A DNA stretch of 64,000 nucleotides. It comes from Panaeolus papilionaceus. Its lineage: Eukaryota; Basidiomycota; Agaricomycetes; Agaricales. Location: assembly GCA_015501605.1 (NCBI GenBank), contig JADNRZ010000025.1, positions 372,001-436,000 on the forward strand. The letters run 5' to 3'. Below are positions 11,139 through 24,095 of this stretch, piece by piece (within the stretch, counting starts at the first letter, position 1; the number at the start of each line of letters is the position of its first letter). Under the pieces are notes generated by a model, which did not search any database, was not told the origin of the DNA, and saw nothing but the letters and a program-made list of their open reading frames with translations. The position numbers and the translations under genes were made by a program.

Positions 11139-11953
11139 GATAAGGAACTTGGGTTGATTTCGCTGGGATGTGTAGTGAATCTTACGATGAGAGATGAAGA
11201 GAAAGCCATACCGTAAAAACGACCAATCTTTATAGTGAATCAATCAGTCAGCCCACCTAGACTCCTTTGACGAAATCATTCAGATCGAGCCTAAAGTCTC
11301 TCAGAGAAATCTGACGGCTGGTGGCTGAAACTGATTCTAAAAATATGTTTTATGATTCAGAGAGCGAGTAGTACGTGGGCACTGTGCTATCTTTTGGGCG
11401 CTTGTTGGCGGTGCGAATGTTTTGAAATTATACCGAGCGTGTTTACTGGGGATCAGCACGTTCAGGGCTCTCATTAATTGTCGTGATCGTAGAATGTGGG
11501 ACATTGTTGTTCAAGACGAACAAAGATATGAGGGGAAGATTTTCAGTAGTGATCGGCATTACTCGTCGGTGCCAAGGCGCGAGTTCTATGGTTTTATTTG
11601 AAAGATTCCTCGCGGGATAAAGAGCGGTAGAGAGAAGACGGACAAAAAAGGACAAATATCGACAATAAAGCACAAAACAGGAGGAAAATCAAGGACTGTC
11701 CACAATACATATCGAGGTGATAAAATCAGACGACGAAGTACAACATAAACACTGCAAGCAAAAAAGTAAGGAAAAAATAAATGGAGGGTAATACGTATAC
11801 TAGGGTACGAGATTGTCCTAGAAGGATCTCCCTGCAGGGACAGGACGGCTTGAAAGCGGGCTGTCAGCGCAAGAAAGTTGCCCTCAATACGAGTGTTGAC
11901 GCGAAAACCTCAACATCTCCTCACCGACCCACTACAATGCCCACGATCGTAAA
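11139..11953. other. Intergenic
   Basis: Spacer between the small acidic gene and the 3' end of the coiled-coil gene. Only short ORFs without family signal are present. Confidence 0.4.
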
Positions 11954-14900
11954 TCACGCTGCCCGAGACCGCGAACTTCTCGAGCTGCGTCTAGAATGCC
12001 TACTCCTGTCCTCCTGCATGGGCCTCTCATCATGCTCATCCGGCAATCCCATATACCCATCTCCAGCAGGCGACAGCACAGGCGCAACATGCGTCGGATC
12101 AGGACTAAACCTGCGCCGTGCGTGATCGGCACTATGTCCTCTTCCATGTCCATGAGGGCTCGAATGTGGGTGGTCGTAGCCAAGTCCTGGTGGAGGAGGC
12201 GCATGATGAGATCGCGAGTTACTGGAATGCATCGGTGGTACTGAATATCCATGCGATGGAGCAGCGTCTCGGTAATGATATCCCTCTGACACAGAAGACG
12301 TCCTCGAAGACTGGCGTCGCGAATCTCGGTCATAATAATCCCTGGGCGCATCCAACCTCGCATCCCTGTTGTTTCTTCTGTATCTGTCGTCCTCTTCTTC
12401 GTCGATCTCCATAGGCGGCTCCGAGGGACTGGCTGTAGGCATCATAGCTGGGTTAGGCACGCCTAGGAGTGGGGGCATATCACTGTCCGAGTGTCCAAGG
12501 GATCGGAGACGATGGTGTCCATGGTGCTGTAATATGTAATGTAACAACCAAAAAGAGAGAAGAAAGAGAGGATTGTCAGTTTATGAGTTTTGAGCTAGAT
12601 GAAATGAAGAAAAGCGAAACAGTGATAAAAGAAGGAAAAAACAAAAAAAAGAAGAGCAGCAGACAGTCAACACTATACGTATTACATGTAATTTAAATTC
12701 TTAGAGTTGGATAAAGTGGAAGATAGGAGAAATGCGAGGTCGAGACAGATGGAAAGCATTGCACAAAATCAAAGCAAGAAAGCAACGACACATAAACCCT
12801 AGGCAGCCCAATCCCAAAACACCAAAAAAAGAAAGGGAAAATCAAGACATAACGATATACTGCCCATAGGATAGATAATCAAAAAGACGAGGAAAGAGGC
12901 AAACAAAAATGCCCAAAACATTCAAAACGAACAATCAATTACAAACCCACCTCACGCTCCCTTCTCCTTCCATTAACATCACCATTCGCAGCCATACCAC
13001 CTGCAGGCGGACTAGCATGCACAGCAAGATGCGCAAACGACGGTCCACCCAAACTCTCATCAGCACCGCTCCCCGGAACCCCACCACCACCACCCGCACC
13101 ACTACCAGCACTATAATCCGGCACATGTCCAGGCACAGGCGACGGTGACACTGAGTGTGCTATCGGGGGAGGCAAAGCATGACCTCCCCTCTGCCCAGTA
13201 CTCTGCCTTCTGCTCCTCGACGACCCTCCACCTCCAGTTGAAGGAGGTGGAGCAGAACCTGCCACACCATTCGCAGGAGACCCTAAATGAACAGGTGTAC
13301 CTGCTCCTGAATTCGAACTGGATCCACCAGAACCGCCAACGGGGGTATTGAGACCTGCTGAGCTGCCGTTCCTTTGGTATCCCATCCTTCCTGGACCGGA
13401 ATTGGGGGGATAGCCTGGAGGGGCGCCGTTGCCGTTTGAATTAGAGGGAGGTGCGCCAATAGGGACTCCTGGTCCAGGATTTGGCGGTGGCATACCAGGA
13501 CGATCTCTATCCCTCTCTCGCTCCCTCTCCCTATGCGACTCCCTCTCTCTGGGAGTAGGAGGAGGGGCCATCAAGCCCGCGTTCGGTCCTGGCACACCAC
13601 CAGAGTGCGGTGGTGGCGGATACATCCCTGGATGTGCATTAGGAGGACTATGCTGAACCCTCCTCTCCCTCTCCCTCTCCCGTCCCATATACGGAGGATA
13701 CGACGCATCATGATCAACCACCATCCCATCCCCATTCCACTCCCTAGCCTCTCTCTCCCTCCCTCCCCGCTCCCTCTCTCTCTCCCTAGTACCATCTCTA
13801 AACTCCCTCTCCCTCGCACGTCCACTTGAAAACCCTCTCTCATGTCCCCCCCTCGGCGACACCACCTCAACAGGGGACTGCAGCCCTGGTACCACACCAA
13901 GCAGAGGAGGCCCATACGGGCCAGTACCCGCAGCTCCAGGTGGCGGGGGTGGGCCACCATACGCAACACCAGGCAGTGGTGGGCCTCCTCCGGCCCCACC
14001 AGCAGGTGGGTACGCCTGAGGGGGCGGTACTGGCCCTGGTCCAGGTTGATAAGCCCCATTCGCAGCGCCAGCTGCTCTAGATCGTGACTCTGACCTAGAA
14101 TGACGCCTTTCTCTGTGCTCCCTAGACCGTGAAGTTGCATGGGCGTGTGATACCGGTCCTCCTAGGCTGGATGAATGAGACTGTTGAATGGGCTGTGGAA
14201 TCGGTGGGTTGGTGTTGTGTCTTGAATGAGCAGGGGGTAAGAACCCTGGAGGGGTGGAGTTGGTAGGAGGCCCACGACCATGCGCAGGTGGATGAGGGGG
14301 TAAATTTGGGTATGGGTAATTAGGGCCAGAGGGGAGAGGTACGGCTGAAATGTGTATGGGTGAACCAGGTGGGCTGCCGAAGTGATCCCGGTAGCCATCG
14401 GGTTCAGCCAGCAAAACAGCGTCAAGGAGAAGGCTGAGCAGAAAAATAAGTTGAGCTGAAGAGCCATAGGGGAAATTAAAAGGAGAACGTACTCATTCTC
14501 GGCCTGCAGCTTCTTCGCTTTCTCAGTGAGAAGCTCTAAATCACGTTGATACGCTGATTGTGACTATGGGGAGCAATGAAATTATGAATGAATTATTCTG
14601 AACCAATAATTTACACGAAGAAAAAATAAACTTACAGAAACAACCTTCTCATACCTCTCCCTCATCCTCTGGAACCTAAAATAATAAGCAGTCAAAAAAT
14701 GATGAAATTTTTAATATAACAAAATTACTCACTTCTCCTTGTATGACGCCGCCTTGGCAGGATGGCTCATAGGATGAGGCTCATGATAATCCGCCGGAGG
14801 GCCTTGAGCATGCTGTGGTGGTGGTTGGGGCTCATTACGCGTTTTTGAACGTGAGTTAGCGGCCTGGGGTGGAGGTGTTTGGGTAACGGGAGGAGTGGCT

Positions 14901-16120
14901 GCAGCTGCAGCAGCTGCACGATCAGGTCTGCGACGTCTTGAAGATTTTTGTGCAGGGGGTCGAGGTTCAAGTTTTGGCGGGGCAGCCTCAGGTTCTGGCT
15001 TCAACTCCTGTTCTGGTTCTGGCTCCTGGTCCACGGTCATGTCTTCTGTAGCAGGTGGCGGGGTGGGTTCTTGCACATCCAACATCTCAACGTCTACGAC
15101 CACGTCGTCTGCCACTTGTTCCTCGTGTTCGTCTTGTTTTTCGCTTTCTTCGGCGGTTTGTTGGTCGTTGGCTTGTCGTTCTTCCTCTCCCCCCTGCTGT
15201 TCCACCTCCAACAACTTCTCCTCTAATTGACCTTGACGCTCTCGCTCCTCCTCCATCGGTCTCTCCTTCTCCTCCTCCTTGCTCCTCTCCTCTTCTTTCC
15301 TTTCCCTAGCTTGCCTGGACTCTTCTTCCTCTAGGCGTTTCCTCTCCTCTTCCTCCCCCCTCTTCATACTCTCCGCCTCCGCCTGCTCCCTCTTCTCCGA
15401 CTCTAGTACCTCCTGCTCACGCCTCTCCCGCTCCCTTTCCTCTTCCTCCAACCTCAACCTCTCCTCCCTCTCACGCTGCGCTTCTTTCTCCTTCTCAGCC
15501 ACCAAGTCTTCCTCAGCACGCATCACACCGCCTTCAACATCCATGGGCACCACCTCGCTCCCAGCGGCAGGGTCTCCAAATTGCGACTCGGCTTTATCGT
15601 CCGATTCCATGGGAGACATCGCGACGGGTGTATCGTGAGGTTCAATTTCAGGTTTTGGGTGGGGTAGGGTGTCCGTGTCGGCCTGACCTGACCCTGATGA
15701 TGCGTGAGGTTTTGGGGATGCGGAATTTGCGTTCTGTGTTGGTGCTCCACGAGAAGACGGTTTTCTGGAAGCCTGTAGAAAACCAGTCAGTCAGCAACTC
15801 ATCCAATGTCAAGTGTCAGACAAACAGAATGCGAAGAGTGAGTGATACAACAAAACGTGTGCAAGCGTTCACATTTAAACACACAAACACAACATCGCAA
15901 GAATTGAAGAAATGCGAATAAAAATTCACGAGTGAAACAAAAGGTCACTCACCCTGCCTTTCTCCTTTCCCTCCTTTCCCTCCTTTTCCTCTCTCGCCGC
16001 TCGTTCCTTCTCCTCTTTCGCCCTCTCGCGCTGGCCTCTTGCACTCTGTGCTGGAGGAATATTGATAGTTAGCGTGGTCTCCATTGAATGCCCAGGAGCA
16101 GAATGGAATTTGGCGATCAT
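11954..16120 (-). CDS. Long low-complexity coiled-coil nuclear protein, INO80 subunit-F-like
   Basis: Exons 16120-15953, 15772-14733, 14675-14636, 14563-14493, 14433-12951 and 12526-11954 give 1124 residues in one consistent frame. Exon 2 holds a very long Glu/Arg/Lys helix (about residues 95-230) followed by acidic and Pro-rich linkers. Exons 2-5 together encode a compact coiled coil: SYKEKFQRMRERYEKVV, then SAYQRDLELLTEKAKKLQ, ending in a LLLDAVLLAEP motif. That layout resembles the INO80 complex subunit F / IEC3-type helix, from which I infer a chromatin-remodelling subunit. Exon 5 is Gly/Pro-rich with RS-like and RERERE tracts, and exon 6 ends SRHSRRSSRSSRSRAA. The 424-nt intron before exon 6 is far longer than any other here; without that splice the protein would stop three codons past the donor, near 12942. 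The family call is tentative, the gene model less so. Confidence 0.7.
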
Positions 16121-17342
16121 AGTTTAGTTATGAATGGCGTTCGGCGTAATGTATGCACGGTTGCACGGATTGTAATGGGTGATGGTCTGGATGGCGTGGC
16201 TCAGTTGGCTGAGCCGAAATAGGGCAAAGTGTAGTTCCGCGTGATTCGTGACGTGCGACAGTCGTGAAATGGCCACCGGTGGTGATGGATGTGATAGCAG
16301 GGATTATCGTGCAGTACAGGTAAGAAATGGTCTTGTATTGCGTCCTTTGGTCTAATATCTAGACGTTGCCGACGATAGCTGATGCTGACCAAACTTCCGA
16401 GTCCCGAGTGCTTGATCTTGGGCGGTATCCTAGTTCACTTCTCAGAGAACCAAGGCTTAAACCCAGACTATGTCCAGGTTCTTCTCCTTGTTGGCGAGTG
16501 CCAAAAAGGCTGATTCAGGAAATCAACAAGCGATGAGGAGCCGATTGATGATGGGTGTTTGTGACAAGTTGTTGACGTCTGGATTAGGACCTCGACGTCG
16601 TGGATCGTGAGTTGCAGGTGTCTCTTGTTTCTTGGCCGTGTACACGTAGTCGTGTGTTGTTGAGCCGTGGTAACATAGACGTCAAACCCCGTTTAAGCTT
16701 TTTTCTATTAAAAGTTGCTTTGTTTAGTTGCGGTTGTGGGGGATGAGAGAATTGATGGAACCCGAACCGTGTGTAACGTGGATCAATACATCTTCCAAAT
16801 CTGACCACTGCCAACCAAAAATGCAAAATTGCCTGTCGCGCAAGGGGGCATAAAATAAATTAAAAAAGACCTAGGGTTGGTTGTTTTATTCTGGCGTCCG
16901 TCGCTGAACTAACTAACTAACTCAGTCATCAGACACAGATCCATGTTAGGAAATAATAAAGTAATCAGATTCTACCAAAGTCAGACAATGGATGAACAAA
17001 TCGGTAAGGATAAGGCCAGAATTAAGGGTTTGTCATGTTGATAAGCACAGAACGGTATGGTTGCTGGTTGATAAATACTGAATGATTGGAGAGATGAGAT
17101 GATCAGGACGCTGCCTCGGCAGCCTCACACCTGGCACGCACCCAGCTGTCAACCATATCTCCCTTTCCAACGCTCACCATCTCGTCTATTTAGCACTACA
17201 CACATTTTACAGACCCTGCATGCTCTATACTAGTCCTGTCATGAATATTCCACAATTAGATCTTCTGACAATAGCCGGTGATATCTCTATCGAACCGGTG
17301 GCTGGTCGATTTTAACCACTGAATCTCCATTATTATAGCATC
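16121..17342. other. Divergent promoter region
   Basis: Upstream region shared by the coiled-coil gene (minus) and the GTPase gene (plus). A four-fold CTAA run (CTAACTAACTAACT near 16907) is present. The first exon of the GTPase may lie here, since relatives usually have a few residues before the P-loop. Confidence 0.4.
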
Positions 17343-18738
17343 ATGGGACCCACAGGGGCCGGGAAAAGCTCAGTAAGTCCAGGATCGTCCATCTCATTGA
17401 TATATCAATGTAGCTGAATATATTTGGCATCGATGCATCCCAAGTTCATCGAAGCGCTCGCGGGAAACTCTCAGCAACTTTCGATCTCCAAAGATCAACT
17501 GGCGGCGTATACACAGGCTGTAAATGGCTACCGCCTGGTGAATATCATATCGACAGGCGGGATAACCCGTCACCCAGTGTATCTCATTGATACCCCCGGA
17601 TTTTCAGACTCGAAGATTTCGGAGGTTGAAATTATGAACATGGTTAGAAAGTGGCTGCGAGACCATGAGTAAGAGAATTTATCTGATCTCGCGCGATTAA
17701 TTGCATTAATTTGTGCTATCAGTTTAAGATATGTCAGGGGCATATTATTTTTGACACCCATTACAGGAACTCGATTACATGGAAGTCAGTGGAGGACAAT
17801 CGAGATGCTCAGGCAGTATCTGGAACCTCGTAACGATATCAAATCAGTGACATTCGTGACCACCATGTGGGACAAAGTGCACAGTAAACGGACTAAGGAA
17901 CGAGCTGAATCTAACTTCGCACAACTGAGAGATGATGTTTGCAAGGTAACTGTTGACGTTTATCTGTGGTTTCTCTTCTGTTATTGATTAATCTCTTTAG
18001 GAATTTTTTGGACAGAGTAGTGTGTCCATAACGACATTTACGAATACTAAGAGCTCTGCACTGGAAGTGATGGATTTGGGTTGGAATGTTTCTGTCGAAT
18101 TTTCCTCCTCTAACACTTCAGCGTTCCCCAATCTCTACCGAGATCTACACGAGCGCATCGAGAGCGCTCTTCTAGAAAAACAAATGATCGAGTTAGATCT
18201 GGCCCAATCCGAAGCGCAAACCAACGCTGATTTCAAGACCATCATAGAGAAGAACCATATTGAGAACCACGAGACGCTTACGAGGTTCATTAAACAGTTG
18301 ATTAACTTTGGACCACTGCCGCTTGGGTATGATCAAGCAGCCCAGTGTCTTCGCAAGGCGATTGCGGCCAACATCACTCCAACTGACCCTCTACTTGTCG
18401 ATACTTTCCAACAATGGGCGCAGGAACCGAACCTTCTCGAGGAGCCCGTCGTAGATCCAAAGCCTTCACCATCCCCCGAACCATTACCTCGCGCATCTGA
18501 GAAGCTCGCCCTTAAGGGTGTTCTTCGCCGCTTACTCAACGTCTCAAAAGATAGTGGAAGCAAATGGTTCAAGCGCGGGCATGAGGTTTTAGGTATGTTC
18601 ACTATTTTGGTCTACATTCTGATTCGTCGTTTGTTCATTCCTATTTTATCTCGCTTTCCTCAGATTGATGTACATCCAGCACCAACGCTTGCTCGTAACA
18701 TTTTACTCTCCCATTCACTTTCTTCTCTCAATACATGA
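17343..18738 (+). CDS. P-loop GTPase (AIG1/septin-like fungal family)
   Basis: Exons 17343-17372, 17445-17668, 17723-17945 and 18001-18738 give 404 residues. G-motifs are clear: MGPTGAGKSS (G1, residues 2-10), LIDTPGFSD (G3) and FVTTMWDKV (G4 position; this family uses TTMWD instead of NKxD). A helical region follows, then a Pro/Ser linker. A GTATGT at 18593 and TTTCCTCAG before 18664 define a possible last intron: spliced, the protein ends HEVLD; unspliced, it gains a hydrophobic segment (MFTILVYILIRRLFIPILS) that could act as a membrane anchor. The ATG at 17343 begins inside the P-loop strand, so a short upstream exon is likely and the true start may be near 17241. A paralogue lies divergently at 21856-22987. 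Confidence 0.8.
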
Positions 18739-18974
18739 AACATTATATCATTTCACATTCTTTTCCAACTATCTACTCTATCTACTTCACTAGGTGTTTG
18801 TTTCTGCAGTGCCTTCATGTTCGTGTCCATTCATTTTGATTCTATTGTTCCTGTTGTGCTTTGTATTAGTCTTTTTTCCAATGCACCCCTTACTCTGATC
18901 CAAATTAAAAGAATGGCGTCCCTGCATAAAAATCTCCTGCGCACAGGAAAACAAGCTTAGAACTCCATTTTCTT

Positions 18975-19240
18975 TTACACGCCCACCCTCTTCCTCAGTG
19001 CTTGGGACGGCCGCTTGGAATCCAGTTCGGATTGCCTCGGCTTGCCTTAGCGCTCAGGTCTTTTGGCAGCACGTTTCATTCACAACACAGCAGACGTGAT
19101 CTCGAGCGTATTTCGTGCAAACGCCCAACGCGAATCGTCGAGAGCTTTGACGCGCTGAGATCACGTGTCTTCCGAAAACTATCCGAAATCGGACTTTTCG
19201 GGAGGTCTGCCAAACGACCCCCGCACCCTCACAAACTATG
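18975..19240 (+). repeat. Dispersed repeat D, copy 2
   Basis: Diverged copy of the repeat at 10400-10655, in the same orientation, placed about 240 nt beyond the GTPase stop codon. It shares the TTTGGCAGCACG word and the GCCAAACGACCCCCGCACC tail, and runs directly into the hairpin at 19231-19270. Confidence 0.6.
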
Positions 19241-19270
19241 AGACTTCAACTCTGAAGTCTCATAGTTTGT
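19231..19270. repeat. Perfect 18-bp inverted repeat with 4-nt loop
   Basis: The left arm ACAAACTATGAGACTTCA (19231-19248) is matched without error by the right arm (19253-19270) around the loop ACTC. The first copy of repeat D has the same arm start (ACAAACTATGA) but no second arm, so the fold-back arose at or after this insertion. It could be a transposon end, a fold-back junction or a strong RNA hairpin downstream of the GTPase. Confidence 0.8.
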
Positions 19271-21855
19271 TATCCATATATCATCGCGAGAATCTAATAC
19301 ATTTAAAGATCCTAAACCAATACATCCCTAACCTCTCCCTATTGCACGCGATCAAGCAAATAACGAATATCTTATACCGCATCTCGACCTGATTCGAGAT
19401 ATTAGCTGCTAGCTCTGACGGAATATATTTCTAGTTAAACATCGATATCTCAGGAACTGATAGAGGGTGAATAACAAGTGAAATTTCGCAAAGTGGGTGA
19501 TTCGTAAATTATTGAGCGTGGATGCACATTGTGAGGAATAAGCGCGTTGAGACCAGAACAATTGGTAGCCGAAGTTCATGTCTTGGGTGATATCTCGCTC
19601 AAAATGTTTATCACACTATATGGTCCTGTACTCTCGAAACCCGTCGGAGGTCTATCGGAGTGATGAAGCGATGTGCACATCAGGAATTTCTCAATTTACT
19701 TTTTTAACTTGTGCAAGTGGGAAAAAGCCTAAAAAAGGGACCAAAAAGCGAGAAAGCAGCGAAGTTGAGAAGCTAGGGTCTTATTCGCGAAAAGTAGCGG
19801 TTTTTTTCCCATAACTAGCCATATTTGGCAGGGAAATGATCCGAAAAATAACACTTTTCCCATTTTTGTCTTTCGGCAAGTCCAAAAGGGGAAAAAAGCC
19901 GGGAAGTAAAATGGGAATTTCCTGATGGCATGTGAGTGTTAGACCTTTGGGGAATGACGTCATGAATAATATGGACAAGGGACTTTAGAGCGCGAGCGTT
20001 GAGACGTGGAAGACCAGGGTGAACAGAAGCATGATTGAGCAGCGAAATGTGGATTAGTGCAGGGTAGCATTTACGAAGGCTAGGGGGAGAGCAAGAGGCC
20101 ATCTTTATCATGTCATGACGGCACATAAAATCATTCCATGCCCCTCTGCTGAAGGTTCAACTGAAGTCGAAGAAAGAAACACGCATAAACGCATGAGAAT
20201 GGAGGACGCTGTATAAATTATTGATGGGGAGAAAGCAATGAATGATATTGGTGTGAGCATGGTGGTTGAGTAGGAATAGGTGTAAAGGGATGTAGTTGAG
20301 GTGGGGGGTGGGGTGGAGGGACAACGGAAGTAGAATACGTAGAGGGAAAGCTTCCGACCAGAGTAAAGATTGAGATGGGATGAGTGCTGCAAACCACACC
20401 TTTGGCAAATGCGCCACATCTCTACCAGTACACCCAAACGAGCGAGGAAAAAATTCGCAGCAGAGACCTCGTCTAGAGTTCAACGGAGGAGACCAATGAA
20501 TGATGTGAACGAGAGCATAGTGGTTCGATAGAACGGGATGAAAGGAACGTTGTTGGTGGTAGCGAGAGTGCCTATAATATTGAGGATCGAAGGAAGGAGA
20601 ACGATGAAAGTGAGAGCTTCCAATCCCAGCGCAAGATGAGAAGAGTTGACGCCCCGGTTATGGTGATGGTGAAGGTGATTCAAGTCAAGACCAGTCTCAA
20701 AACTACGAATATCAATCCGCGCTACCAGTGCCCGAGAACAGAGGGTGATATAGAAAAGATGGTATATTAAAGTTATCACATATTTGTTACAGTTAGCCAG
20801 AGTCAATGTTAGCACGCGGTGGTGTTTGAACATAAGTGAAATACGCACTCAAGAATACCATGGCTATATGTATACTGGACCTCCAGTCCCAGCACTGTTG
20901 TATGAATACGTAGAATCGAAACAGACTCCAGCTCTGAAGATACACGAACAGGGAATAGAGGGATGAAAACACACATCGTGGTGGAGTGGGTGCAGAACGA
21001 ATAGTGGGGGAAGGAAGAAAGAATAGCGGAGACGTTACATCTGTAACATTTCGCGATGATGTGATAGCACCATCGCGACAGCATCAACGTCCACGTCAAG
21101 TGAGCGCACACCTGAAAAAACCGGATTTGCTGTTTTCACAAGAAATGTATCAATAAGTTGATTAGCCTAGCGTCTTTCCGTTGTGAGACCAGGAGTATGT
21201 AGGTAGGAGTGGTTGTGGAATGGGAGCGGAAAGCAGTTGTGGAACCGGTTGCCCGACCCAGTGTGAGAGCCGAGGATGTGGACGGATGCGCCCCCATTGA
21301 CGACTCTCGCTACCTACATACACATAATCTGCAAGGAAAAAAACACACGAAGGAAAAGGGGGAAAGTGGAGGGTGGGCAAAAAGAATAAAGGTAAATATG
21401 AACCACTGACGCGGGCTAGGATGAGCGCCGTGGTTTTACAGAATAGCATAAGTGAGTAAGTAAAGAGAAGGGAGAGTGGACGTGGACGCGGAAAGTGGTC
21501 TCGTACACGTGACCAAGAAGACAGATCTCAGGGCGAGCCGATGGCCCTCATCGTCTGGGTGGCCTCACCCACTGTGGGGGTACTTACATGCCGCCACGCC
21601 ACTTACTTGCATGATGCTGTTAATACGTTCGAGCACCTGCGAAAAACCAAGAGACAATACTCTCAACATCATAGTTGGACCGTTAATAATTGTTAGAACT
21701 ACAAAACCGCGGATAAAATATTGGAATAGGGTGACTGACTACGTATATAGGGTTAGACTACTCTCAACAAGACCATAACATCGTGCCATAGTGTATCTGA
21801 GTGTACCTCCAGGACACTGGGGACCCCAATATATGCGCAAATAATGTCTATGGGA
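19271..21855. other. Non-coding or highly decayed stretch between the two GTPase genes
   Basis: No family-level coding signal. On the minus strand, short related segments recur at about 20240-20440, 20500-20640 and 20950-21010 (the peptide echoes TTML..I.FI and LGLEAL), which suggests a degenerate tandem repeat or a decayed multi-spanning membrane gene. I do not call a gene. Confidence 0.35.
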
Positions 21856-22987
21856 TTAACGAATGACACCAGACATGACCAATCTAAACATTCTCTGTGC
21901 GAGAGGAATCTGGAGCCGCTGTGTGTTCACAGAGGATGCTTCAGGCTGGTTATGAGCCTTCCAGACCTCATCCAACCCACGCAGAAGCGTCCTCCCTGCT
22001 TTCGTTTCCACCACTTTTACATGCCCATCAACCATCTCGGTCTGAATCTGCACCTCCTGACCATTCTTACAGAGTATTAGGTGCTCGATCATTTGCCATG
22101 CTGAGGCCTGCGAGTTCAAAAATCGAGCTGTTCGAGAGTTGAGGTTCATCATAGGCTAAAGTAGAAGAGCAAATAGGTTGATGCAATAAACGACAGATGG
22201 TGCACAGATCTTTACCCTCCAAAACATATCCATGAGCTCTTTTTCCCGCTTTTTGGCCGTTTGCTCTTCTGTAACGGTGAGCCTATTCCACATTGTCGTT
22301 GCAAAAACGACTCGAGAGGCCGCATTGTCCCCACAAAGGTCTTTGAACATGCGTAGATTGCGATGTGGCAAGCCGCTCATCCTGTTGTCCGTGATTCGGT
22401 GGGTATAAACAATTCCTTTGAGCTTGATGTTTCCTTCGTATCTGACGTGGAGCGCAAGTTCAATGAATACTTCCCTTTTCGACAGGACTAGAATGGAGGA
22501 GACCTACGTCTTCTTCAGCCACGCAGCGATCAGCCGCAGAATCTGCATATCTGAATGATGAGATTCATCGAATCCAGGGGTATCAACTAGCACAATACGC
22601 TGTTCCGATGGCACTGAACCTGGAACTGAACTCGTAATACGGCGTACTAGTCGGGTTGCCTGCACCCATTGTGTCTTTGATTCCAGCTGTGCGCCCGAGC
22701 GCTGCTGGGGATGATTTGTTTGCCCAGTGAGTGTATCGATGAGCTATAATATAGAGCAATAGCACCTTAAAATACTGGTATCAGGATTCCGAAAAGTAGA
22801 GGATGCACATACGTGACTTTTACCAGATCCAGAAGAACCTAAAAATCTAAATGTCGCAGAGCAGATTAGCTTCTTGTCATAATACACCAACAGCGCGACC
22901 GTACGCAATGATGATATCCGTGTTTTTATCGAGTTTTTTGTCATAGATGTCTTCCACTTCCAAAATGATTGATTTGCCAGATGCCAT
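21856..22987 (-). CDS. P-loop GTPase (AIG1/septin-like fungal family), second gene
   Basis: Exons 22987-22905, 22846-22813, 22743-22508, 22441-22216 and 22155-21856 join in frame to 292 residues. The P-loop is split by an intron, AFLGSSGSGKSH then LIDTLTGQ, as in the paralogue, where an intron follows the GKSS codons. Further motifs are IVLVDTPGFDES (G3), THRITDNRMSG (a segment typical of this fungal family) and VFATTMWNRL (G4 position). The C-terminal exon is a helical domain ending VMSGVIR. It lacks the Pro-rich linker of the gene at 17343 and is shorter. Antiviral- or immunity-type roles are known for AIG1-related GTPases in plants and animals, but none is shown for this fungal family. Confidence 0.85.
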
Positions 22988-24095
22988 GGCGGAAGATAGG
23001 TGCGTGTTTTTTGTTTACAATGAGGGGTTCTTAGGCTGTCCATCTTATTTCACGCCTGTTATATGTCGCACGACATGCCTACACCACGAGGCGTTACCTG
23101 ATTATTTACAGAATACAAAATTATCCAATTGCTATAAACATGCAGAAAAAATGAATAACAAGGGCAACAGTGACCAACGAGTCAGAATCCTAAATAAGCA
23201 GTCTGAACGTTATCGCCAATATGGCACATCCGAGTATCACAATAGCATAATTCCGAATTTCCTCCTCTCAAAAATGCTCGGTCGGAAGACCCAAAGAATC
23301 ATGAAAGCTTGATTTTCGCCAAATTCCAACGGTCGGTGATGGTAGAGCTAAAGTTGTGCAGCTTCACCTAGGGCTTGAACGATTGCAGATTAGAGGCGTT
23401 CAGGAAGCAAACCATTCCACGGGCGATTCTCAGGCCTTAACCTCACAATTTACCGCGATTACCTCTGATCGTTCCGCCTTCAATAGAACAGCTGTGAGAT
23501 ATCTCATGCAATACATGACGGTATTGTTATAACTCTGTATGCGGTGTTGGACATGTGAGCCAAATAAAAACTGGTGATGAAGATGTTGAGTTTTTTGAGA
23601 GGCTTGGATGATGAATGACGGTGAGGTACCGCAGCCTGTTGATGCTGTTCGTCAGAAGCTGCGAATGACGCATGCAGATTGAGCTATATACTTGTCGATC
23701 AAAGTGACGTGAACCATGCCGATGAAGCCCAATTGTGCTATCTATGGTTCTGTGATACGCTGAGACTTGTATGATAGCAGTGATTTGTGAGAAGGTCAGG
23801 GCACTGGTGCGGCAAGTTGTCATCTAATTCACCCTGTCCTAGAATTCACTTCGTCAGGGAGCTTCTCTGGCTACCCACTCCAAAACACAAGGCTTAGATG
23901 CCATTCAAAATCGGCAGCGTCTAGCTACACCTCCATGATATACATCATATGTGATGAGCCCGCCACTCCTCATTCGGCCGTTCCATGCTTGAAATTCTAT
24001 GAATAGCTTTCAATTCACGAAAATTTGATGGGGAATGACACGAATCGTATGGGACTACATTCTCGAATCTCCAGAAGGTCGGCATCCTTCGACGT
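22988..24095. other. Intergenic, 5' flank of secreted-protein gene G1
   Basis: No gene seen. The part from about 23800 to 23960 is similar to 25990-26140 upstream of G2 (shared words around the GCAAGTTG..., TTAGA(T/C)GCCATTCA and TCGGCAG(T/C)GTCT blocks), so the promoter region was duplicated with the gene. Confidence 0.5.

Noticed and set aside
12996..14140. Several long antisense and frame-shifted ORFs across the coiled-coil gene
   Set aside because: These are shadows of the GC-rich, repetitive exon 5.
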